From assembly GCF_004771275.1 (NCBI RefSeq), contig NZ_RQEV01000012.1, forward strand, positions 62,001 through 126,000: 64,000 bases of DNA, given 5' to 3'. The notes beneath the pieces were generated by a model that was given only the letters and a program-made list of their open reading frames with translations, did no database searches and had not been told where the DNA came from. The stretch's first letter is position 1; each line of letters begins with the position of its first letter. This DNA is from Leptospira fluminis (GTDB lineage: Bacteria; Spirochaetota; Leptospiria; Leptospirales; Leptospiraceae). Below, piece by piece: positions 31,617-40,984 of the stretch. A program made the position numbers and the translations under genes.

Positions 31617-32721
31617 TTCCATTCCTTTTTCCGAAGCCGTAACTCGGGTACTGTCCAAAACGAAAACGGATGTGGAATTCGCGCTGGATCGGTCGGCATC
31701 GGGGAGAGCCGTCGGTTTCGAGGATTATCTGGCTCTTGTTTCTCCGGCGGCCGATTCGTATTTGGAGGAAATGGCGAACTTATCCAGGTCCTGGACGAGA
31801 AAGAGATTCGGAAATACGGTCTCCCTGTTCATGCCCATGTATCTTTCCAACGAATGTCGTTCTTCCTGCGTTTATTGCGGATTCAGTTTCGAGAATAAGA
31901 TTCCACGGCGGACGTTAAACGAATCGGAAATCCGTAAAGAAGCCGGCATCCTGAGAGGAAAAGGGATCCGTCACCTTCTCTTTCTAACGGGAGAGGAATA
32001 CTCCAAAACGAATTTAGAATATATTAAAAATGCGGTCCGCATTCTGCGGGAATTTTTCGATTCCGTGTCCATGGAGATCTATCCGCTCGACACGGAAGGC
32101 TATGCGGATCTGGTCTCCGAGGGAGTCGAGGGATTGGTGGTTTACCAGGAGACGTACGACCCGGATGCATATTCTTCCTATCACCTCCGAGGCATGAAGA
32201 AGAACATGAGATACAGATTGGAAGCGCCGGACCGCGGAGGTTCCGCCGGATTCAGGAAGATCGGTTTGGGAGCGCTTTTGGGACTTGCGAATCCGTACGG
32301 AGAAATGTTCAAATTGGGAGAGCACGCTTCCTACATTTCCAAAAAATATTGGAGAAGCACGGTCCAAATCTCTCTTCCCAGAATGAGACCGGCAGAAGGG
32401 GATTTTCATGAAACCCTTCCCGTTTCCGATCGGGAATTCGTCCGATTCCTATTTGCCTTAAGATTGTTTTTGCCGGATTCCGGGATCGTGCAATCCACCC
32501 GAGAGTCCTCTAAAATGCGGGACCATCTTGCCGGAATGGTAGTCACTCAACTCTCGGTGGAATCCAGAACGGACCCGGGAGGGTATTCCGGAGGAACGGA
32601 ACTCAAACAATTCGAAATCGAAGACGTTCGAAGGATCCCGGAAATCTTCGCCATGCTACGCGAAAAGGGATTGGATCCGGTCTTTAAGGATTTTGATCGG
32701 GGGTTTTTGGTCGGCGCCTAG
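31597..32721 (+). CDS. thiH: 2-iminoacetate synthase ThiH
   Basis: ThiH is a radical SAM enzyme that cleaves tyrosine to dehydroglycine and p-cresol, feeding ThiG. The cluster motif [10 protein letters not shown] places cysteines at 87, 91 and 94. Further conserved stretches are [21 protein letters not shown] and the [18 protein letters not shown] region. Length 374 is typical. The ATG lies inside the end of thiG. A perfect 10-bp hairpin 16 bp after the stop probably ends the smc-thiG-thiH transcript. Making glycine imine with ThiH rather than ThiO is the usual choice of low-oxygen-tolerant lineages. Confidence 0.94.
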   Translation: MYTELFDSIPFSEAVTRVLSKTKTDVEFALDRSASGRAVGFEDYLALVSPAADSYLEEMANLSRSWTRKRFGNTVSLFMPMYLSNECRSSCVYCGFSFENKIPRRTLNESEIRKEAGILRGKGIRHLLFLTGEEYSKTNLEYIKNAVRILREFFDSVSMEIYPLDTEGYADLVSEGVEGLVVYQETYDPDAYSSYHLRGMKKNMRYRLEAPDRGGSAGFRKIGLGALLGLANPYGEMFKLGEHASYISKKYWRSTVQISLPRMRPAEGDFHETLPVSDREFVRFLFALRLFLPDSGIVQSTRESSKMRDHLAGMVVTQLSVESRTDPGGYSGGTELKQFEIEDVRRIPEIFAMLREKGLDPVFKDFDRGFLVGA

Positions 32722-32737
32722 GATTCAAACCGTTTCC

Positions 32738-32760
32738 AGGAATCGGATGTTCCGATTCCT
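32738..32760. terminator. Perfect hairpin between convergent thiH and Cys-rich gene
   Basis: AGGAATCGGA, loop TGT, TCCGATTCCT: a 10-bp perfect stem in the 57-bp gap between convergent genes. It can form on either strand's transcript. Neither side has a long T run, so it is a non-canonical terminator candidate. Confidence 0.5.
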
Positions 32761-32778
32761 TAAGCGGTGCCGAATTCC

Positions 32779-33078
32779 TTATTTCTTTTCTTTGGCTTTG
32801 TATGCGTTGATCAAACAGTTGTTGAAAGGAACGCATTGGTTGGCGTGGCTTTCATAACACTGTGTGACTGCGGGAAAATTTTTGCGACAGGTTGCGAGAC
32901 AGCTTGCAGCCGCCTTGGGGCGTTCTTCCGCAGTCAGCTTCTTCTTTGTTTGGGATTCCACACAGTTCGTGTAGAAATCGCAAATCTGTCCGCAAGCCGG
33001 ATTTTGCGCGCTTGCACTGGCGGTGGCAAACAAAACGAACAAGGAGAAAAGGAGGGTGAAAAGCAGATTCTTTTTCAT
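32779..33078 (-). CDS. Small exported Cys-rich protein
   Basis: A 99-residue protein with a clean signal peptide (MKKNLLFTLLFSLFVLFATASASAQ, cleaved near residue 25). The mature chain of about 74 residues holds eight cysteines in spaced pairs (C-x3-C-x5-C, then C-x3-C and three singles). It ends in a Lys-rich tail. This spacing suggests four disulfides in the periplasm or outside. It has the look of Leptospira-restricted small Cys-rich secreted proteins, a memory-based link I cannot check. Start ATG at 33078. It lies just downstream of a tRNA gene on the same strand. Confidence 0.75.
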   Translation of the reverse strand: MKKNLLFTLLFSLFVLFATASASAQNPACGQICDFYTNCVESQTKKKLTAEERPKAAASCLATCRKNFPAVTQCYESHANQCVPFNNCLINAYKAKEKK

Positions 33079-33095
33079 AGGCCTATCTTAAAAAG

Positions 33096-33172
<77 letters not shown>

Positions 33173-33277
33173 GTCTTTTCTTACTATGAAGTCTTTTCGG
33201 ACTTCTCCGTCATTTTTTTCGGAATCCCCCGCTTGTCAAAGATTTCTCCAGAGGGAAAACAGGGGACGAATCCGCAT

Positions 33278-34507
33278 TCAAACCAGATGGTTCCAATCCT
33301 CCGCTTTTCTGCCGTTGGAAGAGTCACTTTCCTTGGATAGATTCCTTTGCTCGGACAAGAGGCTTTCCAGCTTTTGTCTACATTTGTTCCCGAATTCATC
33401 CCATGTTTTTTGATCGTTCTGTGAGACTTCGAACCTGGACTGGGCTTCCACAAGAAGCAATTGCCTAGGCAAAAGTTCCTCTTCGATTTCCCGTAATCTG
33501 GTCTCCTTTTTCCGCTTTCGAATCTCTTCCGTTTTACGGTATTCCTTCTCCAGAAAAGCAGGAAGTCTTCTGTCGTTTCTACCCGTGAATTTATCCACGA
33601 GCAAAACGGTTCTTTCCTCGAAGAGCGAACGGATTCCGGAATCTAATTCCGTTTCCGGTTGCTTCTCCGTCCAGGTTTTCAACCTTTCTGCGATGTCCTC
33701 TTTATGCGGTCTTTCTTCCAGACAATAGGACACCAATCTTTCCCAAGCTTCGGCCGAAATTGCCGCGGATAGAAGAAGCTGAAAGGGAACGGAAAAAATC
33801 TCCCTAGGCCGATAGGCTCTGACATTCGGATTTTCTTCCGGGATTTCCGAGGAAAAGAGAGCCTGGATCACGTGCCCGTATTTTCCTATGCTCCTTCGGG
33901 AAATAAAATCTCCGACGAGTACGGTCGTTTTGTCTTCCAACTCCGTCCAACGGATTTCCGGAATTCTTTCTCTTCGAACGGAGCTTGCAAATAGAAAGGC
34001 TTCGGGAAGGATAAAATCTTTGGATCGAATCAGAGAGCCTTTACGGGATTCCCACAGATCGGACAAAAGGATGGACGTGCCTTCCGACTCTTCCGTCCAG
34101 GACACTTTCGGAAAGGGGGAGATCGGAAGTTCCAAAAGCTCCGACGCTTGCTCTCGGAATTTTCTTAGCTGCTCGGAGACGAGAAAAAAGGTTTCCGCGA
34201 TTTCCTGTTCCCGGTTGCGAGTCCATACTAAAAGACGATTTCGGAAAACCAAAGGAGGAAGCAGGTCCGAAACCTCTTTCTCGGCTTGGACGATTTCCGT
34301 CCGGAGAGGAAACTCTTCCCAACGGGAAATTTCCGACCAGCCTTCGGTGCCGATCGGAAGAAAGGAAACGGAATCCGCTCCGTTTTCTTTTCCCCATTCC
34401 ATCGCCGCAAGTATAGGTGGAAAAGAATTCGACTCTTCCGAATCGGTTCGAACGGGCAGATCCTGCGGAGAAGGAAAAATGAAATCAACCTTCATTGGGG
34501 AGTCCAT
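33278..34507 (-). CDS. Hypothetical protein, 409 aa
   Basis: I do not recognise a family. The protein is soluble and charged, with no signal peptide or membrane segment. The N-terminal two thirds look alpha/beta (DSVSFLPIGTEGW, RNRLLVWTRNREQEIAETF, EDKTTVLVGDFISR). The last 100 residues are a charged helical, coiled-coil-prone tail (YRKTEEIRKRKKETRLREIEE region). The start could be ATG at 34507 or, four codons in, ATG at 34495; neither has a good ribosome-binding site. It is divergent from glnA. Codon use matches its neighbours. Confidence 0.65.
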   Translation of the reverse strand: MDSPMKVDFIFPSPQDLPVRTDSEESNSFPPILAAMEWGKENGADSVSFLPIGTEGWSEISRWEEFPLRTEIVQAEKEVSDLLPPLVFRNRLLVWTRNREQEIAETFFLVSEQLRKFREQASELLELPISPFPKVSWTEESEGTSILLSDLWESRKGSLIRSKDFILPEAFLFASSVRRERIPEIRWTELEDKTTVLVGDFISRRSIGKYGHVIQALFSSEIPEENPNVRAYRPREIFSVPFQLLLSAAISAEAWERLVSYCLEERPHKEDIAERLKTWTEKQPETELDSGIRSLFEERTVLLVDKFTGRNDRRLPAFLEKEYRKTEEIRKRKKETRLREIEEELLPRQLLLVEAQSRFEVSQNDQKTWDEFGNKCRQKLESLLSEQRNLSKESDSSNGRKAEDWNHLV

Positions 34508-34724
34508 GAGTACGTTTTGAGCGGAGTGTACTATTACGGTACAGGTGTAGGTGAAAAGACAAGCGGATTCTTACTTTCGAAAATTCCAGGGAAACCATTG
34601 GTGAGGAGTTTTTTCCTGATTGCCTCCACTTCAAGGATTTTTAGCGTGAGCAGGAAGAGCTTTCCTTTCTTTCGTTAAGGTTTCGGGAAAGGCATTCTAG
34701 TGGCTAGGAAAAGCGGAGCTTTAT

Positions 34725-34741
34725 TTGGCACGGCTTTTGCA
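34725..34741 (+). promoter_or_regulatory. Sigma-54 (RpoN) promoter of glnA
   Basis: TTGGCACGGCTTTTGCA carries GG at 34727-34728 and GC at 34739-34740 with exactly 10 bases between. This matches the -24/-12 consensus TGGCAC-N5-TTGC almost perfectly. Transcription should start near 34752, giving a leader of about 64 bases with a CACGC/GCGTG hairpin and the AGGAG site before glnA. The 217 bp upstream, back to 34508, hold no gene and could contain enhancer-binding sites, though I found no clear NtrC palindrome. Confidence 0.85.
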
Positions 34742-34815
34742 TATCTTTTGACGAATCACGCTTTTGGCGTGTGAATTAGAGACACCTAGTAGAAAAACAT
34801 AGGAGACGCATATCA

Positions 34816-36237
34816 ATGGCTAAAAATGCCGCAGAGGTGATCGCTTTTGCTAAAGCGAATAAGATTCTATTTTACGACTTCCGGTTCACGGACATCAAAG
34901 GCGCGTGGCACCACGTATCCTACCATGTGGATTCCGTAGGCGAAGACACTCTGAAAGGTCTTCCTTTTGACGGAAGTTCCATCCCAGCTTGGCAACCGAT
35001 CGACAAATCGGATATGCAATTGATTCCCGATCCGACCACCATCTTCCTGGATCCGTTTACCGCAGATCCTACTCTGGTGGTTTTCTGCGATGTTTGGGAT
35101 ATTTATAAAAACCAACCGTACGAAAAATGTCCTCGTTCCATCGCTAAAAAAGCGGTTCAATACCTGCAATCCAGCGGAATCGGTGATACGGTATATTTCG
35201 GACCTGAAAACGAGTTCTTTATTTTCGACGGATTGAAAGTTCGCGACGCAATCAATATCCAGTATTATGAGCTGGAGTCCAGCGAAGGAATTTGGAATTC
35301 CCACACCGAAATGCCCGGATCCATCAATACCGGACACCGTCCCGGAACCAAGGGCGGATATTTCCCCGTCGCTCCGGTGGATTCACAAGTGGATCTACGC
35401 GCGGACATCGTAAAAACGCTTCATAAAATCGGAATGGAGACGTTCGTGGTCCACCACGAAGTGGCTCAGGCCCAGGGAGAGATCGGTGTAAAATTCGGCA
35501 CCTTGATCGAAGCCGCAGATAACGTTCAAAAACTGAAATACGTAGTTAAGAACGTGGCTCATAAATGGGGAAAGACTGCCACCTTCATGCCCAAGCCTCT
35601 CTACGGAGATAACGGTAACGGAATGCACTGCCACCAGTCCATTTGGAAAGACGGAAAGAACCTGTTTGCGGGCAACGGCTACCAAGGATTGAGCGACATC
35701 GCTCTTCATTATACCGGCGGCGTGTTGAAGCACGGTAAAACCGTAGCAGCTTGGACGAACGCTTCCACGAACTCCTACAAACGTTTACTTCCAGGATTCG
35801 AAGCTCCCGCGATTTTGGCGTATTCCGCTCAGAACCGTTCCGCTTGCGCTCGTATTCCTTTCGTAAGCGGAGAAAAAGCGAAGCGAGTAGAGTTCCGTTT
35901 TCCGGATTCTTCCGCTAACCCCTACCTGGCTTTTTCCGCTATGCTCATGGCGGGACTGGACGGAATCCAGAACAAGATCGATCCGGGACCCCCACGGGAA
36001 GAAGACCTGTTCGAGCTCACTCTGGACGAAATCCGCGAAAAGGGAATCCAGCAAATGCCTCACACTCTTAGAGAGGCGGTCGAACACATGCTGGCCGGAA
36101 AGGAAATCTTCAAAAAAGGGAACGTGTTTACCGAAGAGTTCATCCAAACTTACAAGGCTTACAAATTCGAAACCGAGATTTGGCCTTGGGAAGGTCGTCC
36201 GCACCCCTTCGAGTTTCTCACCACCTACTCTTGCTGA
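34816..36237 (+). CDS. glnA: Glutamine synthetase, type I
   Basis: Makes glutamine from glutamate, ammonia and ATP. Family motifs are present: KFTDIKG-like [21 protein letters not shown], the metal site [18 protein letters not shown] (ATP and glutamate region), [10 protein letters not shown] and [10 protein letters not shown]. At 473 residues it is a GSI-beta-length enzyme. The C-terminal loop that carries the adenylylated tyrosine in enterobacteria (NLYDLP) reads DLFELT here, so that residue is Phe399. It is transcribed singly: a sigma-54 promoter upstream and a strong terminator downstream. AGGAG lies 8 bp before the ATG. Confidence 0.96.
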   Translation: MAKNAAEVIAFAKANKILFYDFRFTDIKGAWHHVSYHVDSVGEDTLKGLPFDGSSIPAWQPIDKSDMQLIPDPTTIFLDPFTADPTLVVFCDVWDIYKNQPYEKCPRSIAKKAVQYLQSSGIGDTVYFGPENEFFIFDGLKVRDAINIQYYELESSEGIWNSHTEMPGSINTGHRPGTKGGYFPVAPVDSQVDLRADIVKTLHKIGMETFVVHHEVAQAQGEIGVKFGTLIEAADNVQKLKYVVKNVAHKWGKTATFMPKPLYGDNGNGMHCHQSIWKDGKNLFAGNGYQGLSDIALHYTGGVLKHGKTVAAWTNASTNSYKRLLPGFEAPAILAYSAQNRSACARIPFVSGEKAKRVEFRFPDSSANPYLAFSAMLMAGLDGIQNKIDPGPPREEDLFELTLDEIREKGIQQMPHTLREAVEHMLAGKEIFKKGNVFTEEFIQTYKAYKFETEIWPWEGRPHPFEFLTTYSC

Positions 36238-36260
36238 TCGGAAAGAAAAAGCAGAGGCAA

Positions 36261-36295
36261 AAAACCCCGGATATTTTTTCCGGGGTTTTTTGTTT
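36261..36295 (+). terminator. Intrinsic terminator of glnA
   Basis: AAAACCCCGGA, 7-base loop, TCCGGGGTTTT: an 11-bp perfect stem followed by TTGTTTT. It begins 23 bp after the glnA stop and is the clearest intrinsic terminator in the window. Confidence 0.92.
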
Positions 36296-36361
36296 TAACG
36301 GCTCGCTTTTCGTTTTTGCGGAAGTCCCGTGCTTGTATTTCGCGCTTTCGGACGCGGGAAA

Positions 36362-37126
36362 TTAGGGGATCTGGTCCAGATTGGGTTTATCCGCTTCCGG
36401 ATACTTGACCAAGTATTCCTTTACTGTGGCTCTTTTTTTCTCCAGTCTGCCTCGATGATCCGAAATGACTTTTCCGAAATCAAGTTTTCCCGTAATGATC
36501 TCGTACCTTTCCGTTTCCATGGTTCCTAGATCCAAATCCGAATCCACTTCCGAGGCCTCGTCCGCATATCGAACTGCTTTTTCCCAATAGGGAACCGCCT
36601 CCCGATAGAATCCGTCCGCGACTTCGAAGGATTGTTTGAGTTCATGTGCGAAGTCCAGATTGTAGAAGTAGAGGTGTCTTTTATCGAATTGGGATGCGAT
36701 GCGCATATAGGACCGCATGATCTGAAGGTTTATATGCATGAAGAGAAGCAACCGGTACTTATGGTATTCTTCTTCGTTTTTCACCTGGCAGAGCGCGTTT
36801 CGAGGGTGACGGAATCTTAGGTTCAGGCCCGCCTTGAGGAAGAATATGTTTCTACGGAGTTCGTTTTCCTTGTAATGCAGCTTCAAACCGTACATTTCGT
36901 AGTAATCTTCCAGAAACTTCGGTTCCCATTTGTGTAGTTTGTACGGAACCCAATCCGAGAATTTCGTATACGGTCCGTTTTTTTCGTATTCGTAATTGTA
37001 GTCCAGGTCAGGTTCCGTGCTGATCGAAACCGGGACGGGCGAAAGTCCGGAATTTCCCGATAGGATCAGAGCCAGCAAAACTAAAACTGCTCCCGTCGAC
37101 TTCTTGGTCGGAAATTTCCCCTTCAT
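36362..37126 (-). CDS. Exported hypothetical protein
   Basis: No family recognised. The N-terminus MKGKFPTKKSTGAVLVLLALILSGNSG is a signal peptide or anchor, followed by a Tyr/Asp-rich segment (EPDLDYNYEYEKNGPYTKFSDWVPYKL). A largely helical body follows (about 75-210) that may hold TPR-like helices, then a charged C-terminus. The frame is open to a TTG at 37144; ATG at 37126 is preferred because it gives a proper signal peptide. Length is 254 residues. It is divergent from dsbD and convergent with glnA. Confidence 0.65.
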   Translation of the reverse strand: MKGKFPTKKSTGAVLVLLALILSGNSGLSPVPVSISTEPDLDYNYEYEKNGPYTKFSDWVPYKLHKWEPKFLEDYYEMYGLKLHYKENELRRNIFFLKAGLNLRFRHPRNALCQVKNEEEYHKYRLLLFMHINLQIMRSYMRIASQFDKRHLYFYNLDFAHELKQSFEVADGFYREAVPYWEKAVRYADEASEVDSDLDLGTMETERYEIITGKLDFGKVISDHRGRLEKKRATVKEYLVKYPEADKPNLDQIP

Positions 37127-37328
37127 TAGGATTTCTATCGGCAAAATCGTGTCGGGCTAAAACCTCAAAAAGGGACCGGAAAGGGCGTAGCCAGTGTTCT
37201 TGAACAAGTAGGCTCGGTTTTTTCCGTTGGAAACAAAAATCAATGAGACCGGAAACCCTTTTTGCGGCCATTCTTTTCCGAATCCAGTCCAACTGTTAGG
37301 ACGGAGGGAAATCGGTCGGGATTCCGAA

Positions 37329-37357
37329 TTGACCCAAGAGACGTTTGTCGGTATCTA
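37329..37357 (+). promoter_or_regulatory. Candidate vegetative promoter of dsbD
   Basis: TTGACC at 37329-37334, a 17-base spacer, then TATCTA at 37352-37357. The -35 box is a good match and the -10 box moderate. It lies about 80 bp before the dsbD start, in a 309-bp divergent region (37127-37435) that otherwise shows nothing I recognise. Confidence 0.4.
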
Positions 37358-37435
37358 GGTGGGAAAAACAATGGAAAGAACCTGCCTTTTACGGAATAAA
37401 TATTCTGGAAGCGACGGCGGACGAGTGGATTTCGA

Positions 37436-38824
37436 GTGATACAGAATGTGAAACTTTCCAGAGTCTTTTTTTTACAGTTCCCTTTTCTTTTTTCCACACC
37501 CCTCTTTGCTGAAAGTTTCTCTTCCGGAGGAACCCTACAGTCTTTGAACCGGTGGATAGAATCTGGCGTCGACCATTCCTCTTTTACCGTTTTCGGGGCT
37601 TTTTTTCTTTTTGCCGGCGGTTTTTTGGCGAGCCTTCTGCCTTGCGTGTATCCTTTGTATCCGATCACGGTCGGGATCATACAGAATCGGGGGGAATGCG
37701 GAAAGAGCAAGATCCTCCACCCGTTTCTGTATTATTTCGGACTCGCCTTCATGTACCTTTGCTTCGGTCTTTTGGCCGGACTTACCGGAGGGGCCTTCAA
37801 TACGATCCTACGGTTTCCGGTCACGAACCTATTCCTTTCCGTTCTGATCTTTCTCTTAGCGATGGGTTCCATAAATCTGATCCGTCTCCCTACGTTTTAT
37901 TCGAAAGAGGATAAGAAGCTTCCCGGGTGGAAGGGAACCTTCTTTTTGGGAATGGGTGCCGGCTTTTTGTCTTCTCCTTGCGTGGGTCCGGTCGTCGTGG
38001 CCATACTGATCCAGGTATCCGCGGGAGTGGGGGAAGTTTCCGCCTCTTCTTTGGCCTTAGCCTCTCTGAAAATGAGCTTGTTCGGTCTCGGTCTGGGGAT
38101 TCCTTTTTTATTGATCGGAGTGTTCGGTCTCCACTTACCGAAATCCGGTAAGTGGATGAAATGGATCCAGTTCGCACTCGGAGGAGTCGTATTTTATTTC
38201 GCTTGGATGTATTACGATAAGGCGATGAAGCTCTGGGGGATGGATCGTATTTCCAGTTTAGGTGTGTTGGCGATCGCTCTGGGAATTTTGGCCGCGTGCT
38301 TTTTTTACCAAAGTAAGGCGCTTCCTAAAACGGAAAAAATGAAGAAGGCCCTCTTGTTGTCTGGTGCAATCGTATCGCTTTCGATTTTAATTCATTTTGT
38401 AGGATGGGGAAAATCCCCCGCATCCTTGCACGCGGATCCGATAGAAACGCACGGAAATCTAGGTTGGCACCGGACTTCCGAAGCTGCATTCCAACTTGCG
38501 AAGTCGGAGGGTCGCCTTTTATTCGTGGATTTTTATGCGGATTGGTGTACGAATTGTAGGGAGTTCGAGGACCTCACTCTTTCCGATCCGGAATTGAACG
38601 AAGTACTGAACAAAGCAGTGCTCTTAAAGATAAAGGACGACGACCATATTTTTCCGAAATTTCAGGACGATCCCAGGTTTCCGGAACTCAAAATCGGATT
38701 GCCCTTCTTCGTGATTTTTTCTTCCACCGGAACGGTTTTGTATAAGACGAATAACTACTTGAACATTCCGGAAATGATCCGGACTCTCCGAGGAGAATCC
38801 GTTCAGGCAAAGATGGAAGAATGA
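37436..38824 (+). CDS. dsbD: Thiol:disulfide interchange protein DsbD (no alpha domain)
   Basis: DsbD passes electrons from cytoplasmic thioredoxin across the inner membrane. After a signal-like N-terminus come eight or so hydrophobic helices with the two redox cysteines of the beta domain in LLPCVYPLYPI and SSPCVGPVVVA. A C-terminal thioredoxin-like gamma domain with DWCTNCREF (C371 and C374) follows. The N-terminal periplasmic alpha domain of E. coli DsbD is absent, so this is the shorter form; its partner must be another protein. The start is uncertain: GTG at 37436 or GTG at 37448. It is followed directly by a bidirectional terminator. Confidence 0.9.
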   Translation: MIQNVKLSRVFFLQFPFLFSTPLFAESFSSGGTLQSLNRWIESGVDHSSFTVFGAFFLFAGGFLASLLPCVYPLYPITVGIIQNRGECGKSKILHPFLYYFGLAFMYLCFGLLAGLTGGAFNTILRFPVTNLFLSVLIFLLAMGSINLIRLPTFYSKEDKKLPGWKGTFFLGMGAGFLSSPCVGPVVVAILIQVSAGVGEVSASSLALASLKMSLFGLGLGIPFLLIGVFGLHLPKSGKWMKWIQFALGGVVFYFAWMYYDKAMKLWGMDRISSLGVLAIALGILAACFFYQSKALPKTEKMKKALLLSGAIVSLSILIHFVGWGKSPASLHADPIETHGNLGWHRTSEAAFQLAKSEGRLLFVDFYADWCTNCREFEDLTLSDPELNEVLNKAVLLKIKDDDHIFPKFQDDPRFPELKIGLPFFVIFSSTGTVLYKTNNYLNIPEMIRTLRGESVQAKMEE

Positions 38825-38857
38825 AAAGGGACTCCGTTGTCGGAGTCCCTTTTTTTC
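38824..38857. terminator. Bidirectional terminator between dsbD and lgt
   Basis: AAAAGGGACTCCG, loop TTGT, CGGAGTCCCTTTTTTT: a stem of at least 12 bp starting at the dsbD stop codon. T run on the plus strand, and an A run on the left that serves the leftward lgt transcript. Confidence 0.92.
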
Positions 38858-38858
38858 G

Positions 38859-39833
38859 TTAAGCGCGGACTGTCGCGGAGACCGGCTCGGTTTCTTTTTC
38901 CCAAAGCTTCCACCGAACCATGAAGTAGATCCCAGCTAGAATCAGGGCGATGGAAACGTATTGTGATTGGGAGAATCCGTGCCAATAATAGCTTGTGAGA
39001 AATTCGGGATTTCCGTCCGCCGCAGGAATATTCACCAATTTTGGAGGCTCCGTAAAAGGAATCACCGCTTTGTTGACTCTTAGGAATTCCACGCTCAACC
39101 TCGCGATTCCGTGCAGAATCAGGTACTGTGCTCCCAAGCTGAATTTACGGAAATTCCGGAATCTTGCCCATCCTTGGAAATACGCGAAATATAGAAAAGA
39201 AACCGCGGATTCCATGATAGGAGTGTTCCAGACAGGAACGCCGGAAGGATGAGCTCCGTCGTAATTGAATACAAGTAAGGGAATTCTCACGTCCGTCGCA
39301 AAGCCGTAACACCCGTCTCCGGAAACGAAACAACCTAGGCGACCGATGGCGTAACCGATCGCCATGCTCGGAACCGCCGCGTCCAAATAGGCTTTCACGT
39401 CCAGTTTGTGCTTCATTACATAGATAGTAACGAAGGAAAGCCCGAAAAGGAAGCCGCCGTAAAAGACCAAGCCGCTACCGGAAAAAAGGCTGCTCCATAA
39501 ACCCGGTCTTCCCGGAAAGCCATTATAATGGGTTATGGGGTACAGGTATTTTCCGTCGAAGCCCGGAGTCTCCACGAAGACTTGGTCCCAGATCTCGAAG
39601 ATGAAGAATATCTTAGCTCCTACCAGAGTTCCGATGACGGCCAGAATGAGCAGCCAGTCCGAATGCTCCGGTTCCAAACCTCTGCGTTCCAGCTCCTTAG
39701 GCAGAAGATAGGAGGCGGCTAAAAACGCGAGTACGACTAAAAGGCTGAACGTGGACAATCCATGCCAGTCTCTGCTGATATACTCCTGAACAAAGCTCAT
39801 GAGCCATTTGGGTACGGGGATAACTTCGAACAT
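38859..39833 (-). CDS. lgt: Prolipoprotein diacylglyceryl transferase
   Basis: Lgt attaches diacylglycerol to the lipobox cysteine of prolipoproteins in the inner membrane. The sequence has seven or so hydrophobic helices, [23 protein letters not shown] and the Lgt signature region [18 protein letters not shown], where the usual N-F-x-N-G-E-x-x-G is altered. It keeps the arginine of GRLG. At 324 residues it is a little longer than E. coli Lgt. Loss of typical residues makes it a divergent but plausible Lgt. It lies 76 bp downstream of the M23 peptidase gene, same strand. Confidence 0.85.
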   Translation of the reverse strand: MFEVIPVPKWLMSFVQEYISRDWHGLSTFSLLVVLAFLAASYLLPKELERRGLEPEHSDWLLILAVIGTLVGAKIFFIFEIWDQVFVETPGFDGKYLYPITHYNGFPGRPGLWSSLFSGSGLVFYGGFLFGLSFVTIYVMKHKLDVKAYLDAAVPSMAIGYAIGRLGCFVSGDGCYGFATDVRIPLLVFNYDGAHPSGVPVWNTPIMESAVSFLYFAYFQGWARFRNFRKFSLGAQYLILHGIARLSVEFLRVNKAVIPFTEPPKLVNIPAADGNPEFLTSYYWHGFSQSQYVSIALILAGIYFMVRWKLWEKETEPVSATVRA

Positions 39834-39909
39834 ATTACCTACTTTGGATTTGTATCTTTCCTTGTAATTTTTCTTTCTCGAAACGGGAGGAATTTCGAGA
39901 TCGCAGCGG

Positions 39910-40926
39910 TCATTCCATATTTACGAATTCCGCAGGATCCATAGAGGGATCGTAACCGATATGCACTTCGTAGTGCACGTGAGGTCCCGTCGCTTTTCCG
40001 GTGGATCCCACGAGTCCGATCAGATCTCCGCGATTCACGATCTGATCCTTAGACACCAAAATCTGGGAACAATGTCCGTAGACGGTATAAAATCCGTTCA
40101 AATGATTGATGCGAATGCTACGTCCCAATCCGCCTGCGGACTGTCCGTTATCTACGACGACTCCGGGAGCGGTGGCGTAAATAGGAGTTCCTTCTCCGGC
40201 CGCAAAATCGATTCCCGAATGAAATTCACCCAGAGGGACCAGGCCGAAAGGATCCACCCTACCTCCGAACGTGGAAGTGACGAAGCCCACTCCCGGTTTT
40301 AAAGGTCGTCCTCGGGGCATCGCATAGAGAATGGATTCCCTTTCCTCCAGATAATCGAATGCGTTTTGGAAGGCGTGCTTGATCTTGAAAAGTTCTATGT
40401 TGCGTTCCGCAAATCCTTCCACCGTATCCTGATACAAATTCATGTTAGTCGACGATTCCGGTATTTGCTTTTTCAAGCTGAACTCGGGTACATAGTCGAA
40501 AGTAAGAATGCGCTTCCAAGGAACTTCGTCCCAGGCCACAAGGTTCAGCTGTTCCGTCTTTCGTTCCAATCCGGAAATTTCTTTTTTCGCATCCTTTAGC
40601 AAGGAGTCGTAGTAAAGAAAGAGTCCTACGTTGTTGTCCGTTTTTTTAATCAATTCCTTGTCGGGCTCGAAAAAGAAATTCATGTAGATCACGAAAGCGG
40701 CAGCCAGTAAGAAAAGCACTCCGGCGAGAACGGCCAAAAAAATCGCCATGAACACGCTGACTTCCAGATTTAAGACCGCTTCTTGGTCGTGGGGAACGAG
40801 GAGCACGGAAATTTTTCGCGAGCCTTTGTCCCGAAATCTCGCCCAGTTCGAACGAGCGCGAAGATAGAAAATTTTCAGTCTCTCGCGATAACTCGGTTGG
40901 TCTTCGAACTTTGCCTCGATGTTCAT
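39910..40926 (-). CDS. M23-family metallopeptidase, membrane-anchored
   Basis: A LytM/M23 zinc endopeptidase that probably acts on peptidoglycan crosslinks in the periplasm. A basic cytoplasmic segment of about 60 residues precedes one membrane helix (about 57-85, [23 protein letters not shown]). A coiled-coil-like stalk (about 100-190) follows. The catalytic domain has the zinc motifs [16 protein letters not shown] (H-x3-D) and [11 protein letters not shown] (H-x-H), plus [20 protein letters not shown]. Both metal motifs are intact, so it should be active. Length is 338 residues. Convergent with nothing; divergent from pcnB by 58 bp. Confidence 0.9.
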   Translation of the reverse strand: MNIEAKFEDQPSYRERLKIFYLRARSNWARFRDKGSRKISVLLVPHDQEAVLNLEVSVFMAIFLAVLAGVLFLLAAAFVIYMNFFFEPDKELIKKTDNNVGLFLYYDSLLKDAKKEISGLERKTEQLNLVAWDEVPWKRILTFDYVPEFSLKKQIPESSTNMNLYQDTVEGFAERNIELFKIKHAFQNAFDYLEERESILYAMPRGRPLKPGVGFVTSTFGGRVDPFGLVPLGEFHSGIDFAAGEGTPIYATAPGVVVDNGQSAGGLGRSIRINHLNGFYTVYGHCSQILVSKDQIVNRGDLIGLVGSTGKATGPHVHYEVHIGYDPSMDPAEFVNME

Positions 40927-40984
40927 AGATTTTTACTTGCAGGTAGGGATCCGAGGGGGATTATAGGACTGTACATCCTATCAT

